Shown here: piece by piece, positions 7,065 to 15,311 of the stretch | Numbering within the stretch: the stretch's first letter is position 1 | Layout of the letters: each line of letters starts with the position of its first letter | Assembly (NCBI GenBank): GCA_000431975.1 | Contig: HF988446.1 | Location: forward strand, 1-19,698 | Origin: Prevotella sp. CAG:924 | GTDB lineage: Bacteria; Bacteroidota; Bacteroidia; Bacteroidales; Bacteroidaceae | Direction: 5' to 3' | Length of the DNA stretch: 19,698 nt | Made by a program: the position numbers and the translations under genes | Notes under the pieces: model-generated | Database searches by the model: none | What the model was told of the DNA's origin: nothing | What the model saw: only the letters and a program-made list of their open reading frames with translations

Positions 7065-9860
7065 TTAGAATGCTACTTTAACAGATGCGATAAACTGGCG
7101 GGGTGCGGAGAAGGAAGCGTAATTAATACCCGTACAGGTCACGCCTCCCTGCGACAAGCCACTACCGAGGCAAGCCTCCGGATCGACCGTGGCTGCCGTC
7201 CATGCCAGCGCATTATACACATGGAAAGCCACATTTACCTCGCGAAGCACATGCTTGAGAGGAAGGGTGTACTCCAGACCGATATCGCGCAGCTTCACGA
7301 AGTCGGCCTTCTCCACAAAGAAATTGGTGAAAGAGGTCCAGCTCTCCGACAGGTTCAGTCCCTTGAGTGCGCTCTGGGGCACAACACCCTCATCTATGCC
7401 ATGGGAGAAACGGAACATACGGTCGAAAGAGAACACATGACCGCCTACCTGATAACCACCCGAGGCCATGAACGTGAAGCGCTTCCAGTTCACCGTCAGT
7501 CCGAAGTTGCCATAGGCGTCAGGCAGCGTCTTGCCAAGATTGGCCAAATGCTCTACCTCTTTCAGCGTTCCATCCTCATTGAGAATGGCCTTATTGCCAC
7601 GAAGGAAACCGATCGACTGTCCCTTGTCCACCACTTCCTGGATCGTACCGGAAGTGAATCCGCCTATCGCAAAAGCCGTATTCTGACCCGTCTCCAGCAC
7701 TTCATTATAATTGGTGTTGAGTGAAGCCCGCAAATTGACATCCCAGTTTCTTGTCTTAACCACCTGCACTGAGGCCGACAGCTCCCATCCGCGGTTGAGG
7801 ATCTCTCCCACATTGGCCAGATAGGTGCTTGCCTGTCCCGATGAGGGCAGTGTGGGAATAGAGAAGAGGGCATCTTTCGTACGCGAATAATAATAGGTAA
7901 GACCCAGGTGCAGCACATTGTGCAACAGCGTGCTCTCAAATCCTACCTCTACCGAATGTTTGCGCTCCGGACCGAGATCAGGATTGCCGTACTTGCCAAA
8001 CTGTGCGGCATTCTGTCCCAGATAAGGAGAGAGCGTCACCGTCCGTTGGTATTCGAAGGCAGGAGGATAGTTTCCCGCCACACCATAGTTGGCCAGCAAT
8101 TTCAGGCTGTTGATCCAACCATTCATGACCGCCGTACGCAACCACGGCTCATCGCTCATGACATAAGAGACACCCACCTTGGGATAATACTGCCAGCTGA
8201 CATTGTCGCCGAAAGCAGTATTATGATCGACACGCAGGCCGAGATCCAGATAATAACGGTCCCAGAAGCCTACGTTCTCCTGGACATAAAAGCCTGTGGA
8301 ATAAAGGTAGCTCTTCCATTCGTCCGTCACATATTCACTGGCACCACTGATCACCGACGCTCCATCGCGAATGCCGATACCATTGAACACGATCTGATGG
8401 TCGCTCGTGGAAAAGAACTGGAAACCGGCGGCGGTCACACTCGACAGCCAGTCGACAGGACGATAATTGTACTGACCGCTCAGATCAACCGTTATTCCCA
8501 GATAATCGCGCTGGAAATTGAGGATCGCTCCATCGTGTGTCGTCGCATTATGACCCTGCTGCAGCTCATAATATTCATGAGTCTCCTTGTTCTTCTCATT
8601 GCTTGTACGATAGTCGACACCGAAGATGCCCTTGAAAGTCAGTCCTTTCAAAGGCTGGAACAGGAGTTGTTGCGAGGTCTGAAAATGACGCACATTGATA
8701 TGATCATCCTGTAGCCCTTCGGCTTTCTTCACCCACTCTCGCATCTGCGAGTAAGCATAGTCATCAAGGTTGTCGAGGTTGGCATCCCAGTATTTTGTCG
8801 ATCCGTCCTGCGCAGTGTAGGAGAAATACGAAGCGGCACCACCTTCACAAAACCAAAGTCCCGTGTAATCGCCCTGGTTTCCGTTGCGCCGGCGCTCATA
8901 ATCCTGAAACACCATACCGAAAGAATTACGATATTCCAGCATCGAGTTGAACTTCACCCGTGAGCCGAAACGCATATCGTATTTACGCTCCCGGTTTCCA
9001 TCCTCTATCAGTGTACCGGTATTGCTGTACATCGAACCCGCAAAGCTATAGCCGAAGCGGTCGGTACCTCCGTCGAAGCCAAAGCTGTATTTCTGTCCGA
9101 TACCTGTCTGATGCAGTAGCTCCTTGGTACGCTTGAACCGATACCACTGACTGTTGGCCGTATTGATCTCGATCTGGCTGCCTGCCCAGAACAACGGCTT
9201 GTGGTTCTGACCCATACGTGTGAAGATCTGCAACACGCCATTGGCAGCATCCGATCCGTACAATGTCGTGGCAGCGCCTCCTGGCACAAATTCTATATGG
9301 TCGATGTTCTCCATGGGAATATCGCTCAAAGAAGTCTGCGTAGCCACATTGCCCTGCAAATCGACCAACGTCGAGTTGAGCAGTGCGGGAGTAGTATTAT
9401 TATTGTCCACCCGGACGCCGTCGACATAAATCACAGGCGTGGAATTAACCTGTGCAGACGACAAGCCGCGCGAACGGAAAATGGAGGTGGTACCAACCTG
9501 AGAAGATGACAATCCAATTTGGATATTTGGCACCTGGTCCTGAAGCAACTGTTCCATACGCCCAAGCTTAATACGGCTCAGATCCTCACCACTGATCTTG
9601 GTAACATGACTGGAAAGACGGCGCGATCTGATGGCTCCTCCCTGTCCTGTCACAACAACCTCATTGAGATTGAAAAGCGAATCGAGTGTAGGAGTCGGAT
9701 CATCGGTGAGAGGATCTATTCCCTTTTTATCGGCCGACGGAATATTCTCCGTACGTATATCGTTGTCTGTCAGCGCAGTGCCTGATGACACAGCCGACCG
9801 ACCGGCCAGCGGACACAGAGCCAACGAAGTGGCCATCATCCAAATACGTGATTTTTGCAT
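7065..9860 (-). CDS. TonB-dependent outer membrane receptor, SusC/RagA-like
   Basis: This 931-residue outer membrane transporter is driven by TonB-ExbBD and partnered by the SusD-like protein behind it. A signal peptide occupies about residues 1-23. A TonB-box-like segment LNEVVVTG (65-72) leads into a plug domain (about 75-215) with PVIYVDGVRVDN and IDHIEFVPGGAATTLYGSDAANGVLQIF. The rest is a beta-barrel rich in aromatic strands, ending in KVAF with a C-terminal phenylalanine, the usual outer-membrane assembly signal. Only about 45 residues separate the signal peptide from the TonB box. The N-terminal carboxypeptidase-D-like domain common in SusC proteins is therefore absent. The gene follows a recognisable promoter at 9923-9955. 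The substrate is unknown. Confidence 0.94.
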   Translation of the reverse strand: MQKSRIWMMATSLALCPLAGRSAVSSGTALTDNDIRTENIPSADKKGIDPLTDDPTPTLDSLFNLNEVVVTGQGGAIRSRRLSSHVTKISGEDLSRIKLGRMEQLLQDQVPNIQIGLSSSQVGTTSIFRSRGLSSAQVNSTPVIYVDGVRVDNNNTTPALLNSTLVDLQGNVATQTSLSDIPMENIDHIEFVPGGAATTLYGSDAANGVLQIFTRMGQNHKPLFWAGSQIEINTANSQWYRFKRTKELLHQTGIGQKYSFGFDGGTDRFGYSFAGSMYSNTGTLIEDGNRERKYDMRFGSRVKFNSMLEYRNSFGMVFQDYERRRNGNQGDYTGLWFCEGGAASYFSYTAQDGSTKYWDANLDNLDDYAYSQMREWVKKAEGLQDDHINVRHFQTSQQLLFQPLKGLTFKGIFGVDYRTSNEKNKETHEYYELQQGHNATTHDGAILNFQRDYLGITVDLSGQYNYRPVDWLSSVTAAGFQFFSTSDHQIVFNGIGIRDGASVISGASEYVTDEWKSYLYSTGFYVQENVGFWDRYYLDLGLRVDHNTAFGDNVSWQYYPKVGVSYVMSDEPWLRTAVMNGWINSLKLLANYGVAGNYPPAFEYQRTVTLSPYLGQNAAQFGKYGNPDLGPERKHSVEVGFESTLLHNVLHLGLTYYYSRTKDALFSIPTLPSSGQASTYLANVGEILNRGWELSASVQVVKTRNWDVNLRASLNTNYNEVLETGQNTAFAIGGFTSGTIQEVVDKGQSIGFLRGNKAILNEDGTLKEVEHLANLGKTLPDAYGNFGLTVNWKRFTFMASGGYQVGGHVFSFDRMFRFSHGIDEGVVPQSALKGLNLSESWTSFTNFFVEKADFVKLRDIGLEYTLPLKHVLREVNVAFHVYNALAWTAATVDPEACLGSGLSQGGVTCTGINYASFSAPRQFIASVKVAF

Positions 9861-9922
9861 CTTCTACTATTGTTGATTTTCTTTTCTTGGTTATTAATTC
9901 CTGCCTTTAACTTTTGCGCCTG

Positions 9923-9955
9923 CAAAATTCGGCCGTTTTTCCTTGAACCACCAAA
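9923..9955 (-). promoter_or_regulatory. Probable promoter of the receptor/SusD operon
   Basis: On the minus strand TTTG (9955-9952) is followed after 21 bases by GAATTTTG (9930-9923), seven of eight matches to TAnnTTTG. The predicted start is about 55-60 nt upstream of the receptor ATG. One mismatch in the -7 box lowers certainty. Confidence 0.6.
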
Positions 9956-10013
9956 GAATAGCTATAAAGATGCAAATACTTAACGCAATTTATGTAACGC
10001 CTTACAAGAGAAA

Positions 10014-10058
10014 GACGAAAAAACAAAAAAGAAGGACCTACATTTGCAGGTCCTTCTT
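10014..10058 (-). terminator. Intrinsic terminator of guaA
   Basis: On the minus strand an 11-bp perfect stem, AAGAAGGACCT with AGGTCCTTCTT (plus-strand arms 10029-10039 and 10048-10058), has an 8-nt loop and is followed by TTTTTTGTTTTTTCG. It begins 7 bases past the guaA stop codon. Confidence 0.92.
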
Positions 10059-10065
10059 GATATAT

Positions 10066-11610
10066 TTACTCCCACTCAATTGTTGAAGGTGGTTTTGAAG
10101 AGATATCATAGCAAACGCGGTTGACTCCCTTGACCTTACGTATGATTTCGTTAGACACATTGGCCATGAAGTCGTAAGGCAGATGAGCCCAGTCAGCCGT
10201 CATGGCATCCTGTGAGGTCACTGCACGAAGTGCTACGGGATGCTCGTATGTACGCTCATCACCCATCACTCCTACCGAACGGATCGTAGAGAGAAGCACC
10301 GTGCCGGCCTGCCATACGTTGTCATACAGCGATGAGCCGTCGGGCATCACATAGTTGTGCATTGCCTCGATATAGATATCGTCGGCATCCTGCAGGATAC
10401 GCACCTTCTCACGTGTGATGTCACCCAGGATGCGTACTGCCAGTCCGGGACCCGGGAAAGGATGACGCTTGATCAGGCTCTCGGGCATCTCCAGCTGATA
10501 GCCTACGCGACGCACCTCATCCTTGAACAGCCATTTCAGCGGTTCGCAGAGCTGGAGCTTCATATCCTTTGGCAGGCCACCTACATTGTGGTGACTCTTG
10601 ATGGTCATACCGGTGATAGAGAGACTCTCGATACGGTCTGGATAGATCGTTCCCTGTGCAAGCCACTTGGCATCGGTGATCTTCTTAGCCTCAGCGTTGA
10701 ATACCTCTACGAAATCGCGGCCGATGATCTTACGCTTCTGCTCAGGATCGGTCACTCCCTTAAGGTCATCAAAGAATTTCTCACTGGCGTCCACACCGAT
10801 AACATTCAGTCCGAGTCCACTGTAGGCGTCCATCACCTTCTTGAACTCATTCTTGCGCAGCATACCATGATCTACAAAGATACATGTCAACCGGTCGCCG
10901 ATGGCACGATGGAGCAGTGTGGCACATACTGAAGAGTCAACACCACCGGAAAGGCCGAGGATCACACGATCCTGACCAAGCTGTTCACGAAGTTCCTGCA
11001 CCGTTGTCTCTACGAAAGAGGCTGGACTCCACTTCTGCTTACTGCCGCAGATGTCTACCACGAAGTTGCGGAGCAGCTGCAGACCCTGAGTGGTGTGATA
11101 CACCTCCGGATGGAACTGAACGGCCCAGAGAGGCAACTCCGACGATGCGTAGGCAGCAAAATGAACGTCAGCCGTCGAAGCGATGGCATGGCAGTCTGCG
11201 GGAATGGCGGTGATCGTATCGCCATGACTCATCCATACCTGTGACTTCTCTGTGAATCCTTTGAACAAAGGATCGCTCCCGTCGAAGCTCTCAAGCAGGG
11301 CACGGCCATACTCACGGCTGCCCGTCTGCTCTACCCGTCCGCCTCGCTTGAAGCTGATAAACTGCGCGCCGTAGCAGATGCCCAGCACGGGAATCTTGCC
11401 AAGGAACTGATCGAGATCGACCTGGAAGGCCTCAGGATCATGAACGGAATAAGGCGAACCGCTCAGAATCACACCGATCACCGAAGGATCATCCTTCGGA
11501 AACTTGTTGTACGGCAAGATCTCGCAGAAGGTGTCGAGCTCACGAACGCGACGACCAATCAGCTGAGTGGTCTGCGATCCGAAGTCGAGAATGATAATCT
11601 TCTGTTGCAT
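10066..11610 (-). CDS. guaA: GMP synthase (glutamine-hydrolysing)
   Basis: This 514-residue cytoplasmic enzyme converts XMP, ATP and glutamine to GMP, the last step of guanine nucleotide synthesis. The class I glutamine amidotransferase domain has the nucleophile Cys79 in GICYGAQ and the His167/Glu169 pair in VQFHPEV. The ATP pyrophosphatase domain carries the loop LSGGVDSS (220-227). The C-terminal dimerisation/XMP-binding domain ends in the expected KPPSTIEWE. Length and motifs are normal for the family. It starts 31 bp after the nucleotidyltransferase gene with no visible promoter in the gap, so it is probably transcribed with that gene. A strong terminator follows. Confidence 0.98.
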   Translation of the reverse strand: MQQKIIILDFGSQTTQLIGRRVRELDTFCEILPYNKFPKDDPSVIGVILSGSPYSVHDPEAFQVDLDQFLGKIPVLGICYGAQFISFKRGGRVEQTGSREYGRALLESFDGSDPLFKGFTEKSQVWMSHGDTITAIPADCHAIASTADVHFAAYASSELPLWAVQFHPEVYHTTQGLQLLRNFVVDICGSKQKWSPASFVETTVQELREQLGQDRVILGLSGGVDSSVCATLLHRAIGDRLTCIFVDHGMLRKNEFKKVMDAYSGLGLNVIGVDASEKFFDDLKGVTDPEQKRKIIGRDFVEVFNAEAKKITDAKWLAQGTIYPDRIESLSITGMTIKSHHNVGGLPKDMKLQLCEPLKWLFKDEVRRVGYQLEMPESLIKRHPFPGPGLAVRILGDITREKVRILQDADDIYIEAMHNYVMPDGSSLYDNVWQAGTVLLSTIRSVGVMGDERTYEHPVALRAVTSQDAMTADWAHLPYDFMANVSNEIIRKVKGVNRVCYDISSKPPSTIEWE

Positions 11611-11641
11611 GATATAATAGTATAAAAAGTAGTGAATTAGC

Positions 11642-12496
11642 TTACATATCTTTCACGAATGCCTCTGCCTCCTGCAGTGTTTCGAGCTTACCGACATCAA
11701 GCAGGTGCAGGTCGGCCTTCTCATAGCCACGTATGAAAGCCTTGTCGCAATTCTGGAGATAAAAGTCCATGATAGGAAAACGGTCGGGATAGGCTTCCAT
11801 GAGCGGGAACAACTCCGGACCGAAACAATGGATGCCTGAGAAAGCCAACAAACGAAGGCTGCGACCACTATCTGATCGGAGAGCGTGCTCAATCTCCAAG
11901 GCCGTAAGGCCCTGACGCTCTAAATCCCTGACGGCCGGACTCTCCAACATCTCCCTCACCCATGCGAAGGGGGTCTTCACCTCTCCCGTCCTGATATTGG
12001 TCCAGCCTACAAGACGCATCTGCGCATCAAAGACAAGATAGCGCTGGGTCACACGCTGACTGACCAGCAACGTCGCGGCAGTCTTCAGATGGGGGGCGCC
12101 ACAATCAGGACACACCATCTTGGGATCGAGACGATAGAAACGGTCGAGATCGACATTTGAGAGGATGTCGACATTATGAATCAGAACTGGCACTGTGGGA
12201 TCGAAGAGCTGGCGGGCATGCTTGATGCCGCCACCTGTATCGAGCAACTCGCGACTCTCGTCACTGATGCGGATATCGATACCGAAATTGTCATTGTCCT
12301 GAAGATACTGAATTATTTGTCCGGCGAAATGATGCACGTTCACCACAATGCGTGTGAACCCGGCATCATGCAGACGCGAAATGACACGCCGCAAGAGGGG
12401 CTCACCCCCCACTTCGACGAGCGCCTTTGGCTTCGTGTCTGTGATGGGCTTCAGCCGTGTACCTAGACCTGCAGCAAAAATCATCGCTTGCTTCAT
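11642..12496 (-). CDS. Sugar-1-phosphate nucleotidyltransferase (MurU/RmlA-like)
   Basis: This 284-residue nucleotidyltransferase activates a sugar 1-phosphate with an NTP. The N-terminal signature is GLGTRLKPITDTKPK (10-24). Other motifs are the substrate loop LLDTGGGI (84-91) and Asp110 in HNVDILSN, a metal-binding position. The pattern resembles N-acetylmuramate-1-phosphate uridylyltransferases (MurU) of cell-wall recycling, but the partner kinase is not adjacent, so the substrate remains open. An unusual CPDCGAPH segment (129-136) could be a small metal site. The start at 12496 is preferred over the longer frame from 12544 because the promoter -7 box (12502-12509) lies inside that extension and because MKQAMIFAAGLGTR is the family's normal N-terminus. 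It lies upstream of guaA in one transcript. Confidence 0.85.
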   Translation of the reverse strand: MKQAMIFAAGLGTRLKPITDTKPKALVEVGGEPLLRRVISRLHDAGFTRIVVNVHHFAGQIIQYLQDNDNFGIDIRISDESRELLDTGGGIKHARQLFDPTVPVLIHNVDILSNVDLDRFYRLDPKMVCPDCGAPHLKTAATLLVSQRVTQRYLVFDAQMRLVGWTNIRTGEVKTPFAWVREMLESPAVRDLERQGLTALEIEHALRSDSGRSLRLLAFSGIHCFGPELFPLMEAYPDRFPIMDFYLQNCDKAFIRGYEKADLHLLDVGKLETLQEAEAFVKDM

Positions 12497-12501
12497 AGTT
12501 G

Positions 12502-12532
12502 CAAAGGTAATGTAAAAATAGGAAACCGCAAA
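12502..12532 (-). promoter_or_regulatory. Promoter of the nucleotidyltransferase-guaA unit
   Basis: On the minus strand TTTG (12532-12529) is followed after exactly 19 bases by TACCTTTG (12509-12502), a full consensus match. Only five bases separate the end of the -7 box from the chosen ATG (12496-12494). Transcription should therefore start at or within a few bases of the start codon. Confidence 0.85.
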
Positions 12533-12833
12533 GCACAAAGCCACAATTTTTACCCCTTACAAAAGCAGAAAGCTCCAAGACCAGGCAGAACTAGGAATCT
12601 CCAAATGAAGAATACGACGAACAGTTAACCTACTTGATCCGATTTGGATCAAAAGGAGCCTTCCTACGCCAGAAAAGCAATCTACAAAATACAGGAATCC
12701 GTAAAAATGATTAAATTTGCAATATCATTAGCAAAAAGGCCAAAAACGGGCATCATCGTTTTGAAAATATGACTATCCTTTGTTTTCGGCACAATGAAAG
12801 TATTTTCACGACAAAAATAATATAAATCTACAG
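12533..12833. other. Intergenic region between divergent genes, uncertain promoter for the carbonic anhydrase
   Basis: About 300 bp of AT-rich DNA lies between the minus-strand nucleotidyltransferase and the plus-strand carbonic anhydrase. Two partial plus-strand promoter candidates are visible. TAAATTTG at 12712-12719 has no TTTG at the right distance. TTTG at 12779-12782 is followed after 18 bases by the weak box TATTTTCA (12801-12808) and would give a leader of about 20 nt. Neither is a full match. No gene or strong hairpin was seen. Confidence 0.4.
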
Positions 12834-13373
12834 ATGATAGACAAAATTTTAGAAAACAACCGCCACTTTGTTGAACGAAAAGGTTATGAGAAGCATATCA
12901 CAGACGGCATGCCCTCCAGAAAGACCTTGATCGTGACATGCATGGACACCCGACTAAGCGTGATGCTTCCCGAAGCCTTAGGTATCAAGAATGGGGAGGT
13001 GAAAATGGTGAAGGTGGCTGGCGGCGTTATTCTTGATGACTATGATGCCGTGATGCGCTCCATCATCGTAGGCATCTACGAACTCGGCATTCAGGAAATC
13101 ATGCTCATCCATCATACCGACTGCGGTGCGGGTAAGATGCACGGTCACCACATGGAAGAGCTCATCCGACAGCGCATTCCGGAAGACAAGATAGAAGAAG
13201 TTGAGAAAAGCATCAACCTCTGTCAGTGGCTCAATGGTTTTGGCGATACCGAACGAAGCGTGCGTGAGACCATGGATCGGGTCAAGAACCACCCCCTTGT
13301 ACCAAATGACATCATCATTCGTGGCTTTATCATTGACTCGACAACAGGACAATTGACCGAGATTGAAGAGTAA
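12834..13373 (+). CDS. Beta-class carbonic anhydrase
   Basis: This 179-residue cytoplasmic zinc enzyme interconverts carbon dioxide and bicarbonate. Zinc ligands are Cys36 (CMDTR), His94 and Cys97 (HHTDCG), and the catalytic Asp38-Arg40 dyad is present. The short form without long insertions, and the HHTDCG motif, fit the small clade-D beta enzymes. The usual RNAGG segment is changed to KVAGG (60-64), so the conserved Arg-Asn is replaced; this may alter activity or substrate. The gene stands alone: the upstream neighbour is divergent, and the downstream gene is 473 bp away. The ATG at 12834 is the first in frame and gives the standard N-terminus. Confidence 0.92.
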   Translation: MIDKILENNRHFVERKGYEKHITDGMPSRKTLIVTCMDTRLSVMLPEALGIKNGEVKMVKVAGGVILDDYDAVMRSIIVGIYELGIQEIMLIHHTDCGAGKMHGHHMEELIRQRIPEDKIEEVEKSINLCQWLNGFGDTERSVRETMDRVKNHPLVPNDIIIRGFIIDSTTGQLTEIEE

Positions 13374-13846
13374 GCTATTGTAGCATCGTGGGGTTCACAA
13401 TCGATGGAATGGACAATGGGAAACGTCATTCACAACGCTTGCCATATCAATGGCGTTGAAATAGGAAATAGCAGGTACATCAGTACGGAAAACCAGTCAT
13501 CTATAGACGGTATTTACGATATGGCTGTTCAATCTGAAAAATTGCCATCGACTGTCTGCCTACATCAAAATATAGTTCAGAACAACTACCACTTCACTCC
13601 CACGAAAAAGCATTGAAGGCACAGCTTGAATCATCAAAATAGGATTCCATTATATTCTTTGCTTCTGATGACCATGGTGGTCACAGTTTGTGCTCCCTTA
13701 TATTTCTGCACTATAAAGTGCATGATAATTCTCACTAATTACCGAATATCCAAGCATTTACAAATCATTGAGCTTACGACAGACAGCAATGGCCTACGAT
13801 AACCTAGCATCATTTTAACGTGTATTCAATCAATTCAAAGCCCTAT
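13374..13846. other. Intergenic region with small inverted repeats
   Basis: This stretch of about 470 bp lies between the carbonic anhydrase and the esterase. A 70-codon open frame (13404-13616) has no recognisable motif and unremarkable codon use; I do not call it a gene. Visible structure: interleaved 5-bp repeats ATTGT/ACAAT and CATCG/CGATG at 13377-13406; overlapping small inverted repeats around 13435-13460 (CAACGC/GCGTTG and GCCAT/ATGGC); and TGCACT-ATAA-AGTGCA at 13707-13722. No T-tract terminator and no full TTTG/TAnnTTTG promoter were found. Confidence 0.5.
13707..13722. repeat. Perfect 6-bp inverted repeat TGCACT-ATAA-AGTGCA
   Basis: The two arms are perfectly complementary around a 4-nt ATAA spacer, about 125 bp upstream of the esterase start. 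It could be an operator or a small RNA hairpin. No poly-T follows, so it is not a terminator. The role is unknown. Confidence 0.4.
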
Positions 13847-14719
13847 ATGACGATGAGAAGTGTAGTTTGTTTTCTACTGCTGTTGCTATGCAGCATGGCA
13901 CAGGCACAAAACGAGGGTACCGTCAGCGACTGCAAGACCCTAAAGAGTGAGATCCTGAAAGGCGAACGGAGATATGCCATTTATCTGCCACCCGGCTATG
14001 ATTCTTCTGACCGGAGCCACCCGGTGTTGTATCTCCTACATCCGGCAGGTCCGAAAGGCACACTGCCCAACCAGCAGGGATGGATCAACTACGGCATGCT
14101 GAAGACTTTCATGAACCGTGGCATCGCAAGCGGTGAAGTGGCCCCCATGATTGTAGTCACTCCCGACGCCAACTTTGGAACCCGACGCGTGAGCTATTTC
14201 AACGATCCGGACAACAATTTTAATTTTGAGGACTTCTTCTTCAAGGAGTTCATACCCTATATCGAGAAGACCTACCGCTGCCGCACGGAGAGAGGTAGCC
14301 GTGCCGTGGCCGGCGCGTCCATGGGTGGTGGAGCCGCCTTCTTCTATGCCTTGCACTATCCGGAGATGTTTTCAGTCTCCTGTCCGCTAAGTGCAGCTAT
14401 CCGCGGGTATGAGAAAAGCTACCTCACACAACGCTATCCGGAAATGAAGGAACCTGAACTTATGGAGTGGTACAAGCAGTACAACGTATATGAGCTCTTC
14501 AGACAGATGCCGGAGGACCAGAGAAACTCCGTATCCTGGTATATCGCTTGCGGCGATGACGATGCCTTGTCTGTCAACAATGTACTCCTGCACGCCGATC
14601 TGAAAAAGATGAATGTACCGCACGAGTTCCGAATCCTGGACGGTAAGCACGACTGGGTGTTCTGGCGCTCTGTCCTACCTGATATGCTCCGCTTTGTTTC
14701 CGCAGCATTCTTAAAATAA
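13847..14719 (+). CDS. Secreted alpha/beta-hydrolase, putative esterase family (PF00756-like)
   Basis: This is a 290-residue exported hydrolase. The signal peptide is MTMRSVVCFLLLLLCSMAQA with likely cleavage before QNEG. The longest frame starts at a GTG at 13820, but the ATGs at 13847 or 13853 place the signal peptide correctly. The esterase fold shows YAIYLPPGYD, VLYLLHPAG, the nucleophile Ser158 in GASMGGG, an acid in CGDDDALS (about 237-239) and His268 in GKHDWVFW. This resembles the esterase D/feruloyl-esterase group that cleaves acyl or phenolic esters on sugars. The substrate cannot be read from the sequence. It is flanked by long non-coding stretches, so it is probably a single-gene unit. 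A hairpin 300 bp downstream (15019-15064) may end its transcript. Confidence 0.88.
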   Translation: MTMRSVVCFLLLLLCSMAQAQNEGTVSDCKTLKSEILKGERRYAIYLPPGYDSSDRSHPVLYLLHPAGPKGTLPNQQGWINYGMLKTFMNRGIASGEVAPMIVVTPDANFGTRRVSYFNDPDNNFNFEDFFFKEFIPYIEKTYRCRTERGSRAVAGASMGGGAAFFYALHYPEMFSVSCPLSAAIRGYEKSYLTQRYPEMKEPELMEWYKQYNVYELFRQMPEDQRNSVSWYIACGDDDALSVNNVLLHADLKKMNVPHEFRILDGKHDWVFWRSVLPDMLRFVSAAFLK

Positions 14720-14808
14720 TCAACGGCGAGAGTCTGGAAATACTTACCAGCTGTATTTTTCAAGATGCTTGTCGGCTGCACCTCCTCCTTAACCCATATC
14801 GTCATTAA

Positions 14809-14913
14809 GGGCTCGACAAAGTTCGTACTATTTTAGACAATCCGTCTGTCACCTTTGCCGAAGGAACAGCAGAAATGATAAGCGAAATGCCGACAGAAGA
14901 ACAGAAAACGTAG
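14809..14913 (+). pseudogene. Possible short coding remnant, unrecognised
   Basis: Directly after a stop codon (14806-14808) an open stretch of 34 codons reads as plausible protein, including DNPSVTFAEGTAEMISEMP, and ends at TAG 14911-14913. It has no start codon in a sensible place and no recognisable family. It could be the 3' end of a decayed gene or chance; the fragment is short, so confidence is low. Confidence 0.25.
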
Positions 14914-15018
14914 GATAAGCCAATAAAATGACATCACAATAAATGTATATCATCTAACGACAATCCGGACTAAACAAGATTTTCAATAGGAAGATATCCT
15001 ATATTTTCTTTGGCATAT

Positions 15019-15064
15019 AATATCGCTGCATAGTCTACTTTATACAAGACTATACAGCGATATT
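15019..15064 (+). terminator. Strong hairpin, likely terminator of the esterase transcript
   Basis: AATATCGCTG (15019-15028) pairs perfectly with CAGCGATATT (15055-15064). After one C/A mismatch, ATAGTC (15030-15035) pairs with GACTAT (15048-15053), leaving a 12-nt loop. The hairpin runs into TTTTATTTG on the plus strand; the minus strand has no comparable T-tract. The nearest upstream gene is the esterase, ending 300 bp earlier, so the transcript would have a long 3' region. Confidence 0.6.
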
Positions 15065-15311
15065 TTATTTGTCAGACATTCTTAAAATACATCAGAAGAC
15101 ACTGAACCAACCAGCATATCATACACATAGTACACCCATTACACAAGCATATTACACATTCTGCACCTTAATAACAGACCACATCGAATAACCCAGCACT
15201 TCTTTTTCACCTGACTATAACACCTATACAACTAGCATTTATCTTAAATTCTGTTTATATTCTCCTAAAATGCAATGTGGAATAGCAAATAGAAGTTAAA
15301 ATAGCACTTAG

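Noticed and set aside
7908..8714. A 268-codon plus-strand open frame opposite the TonB receptor gene
   Set aside because: It is a shadow frame: the minus strand encodes a clear receptor barrel, and the antisense product has no motif, signal peptide or promoter.
12497..12544. 16-codon N-terminal extension of the nucleotidyltransferase
   Set aside because: It contains the promoter -35-type and -7 boxes, and family members begin at MKxxMIFAAGLGTR.
13404..13616. A 70-codon plus-strand open frame after the carbonic anhydrase
   Set aside because: No motif, no promoter, AT-rich third positions unlike the neighbouring genes; overlaps small inverted repeats.
13787..13803. A 17-base near-repeat of 93-109 (CAATGGCCTACnATAAC)
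   Set aside because: One mismatch in 17 over a window this size is about what chance allows; no flanking similarity was seen.
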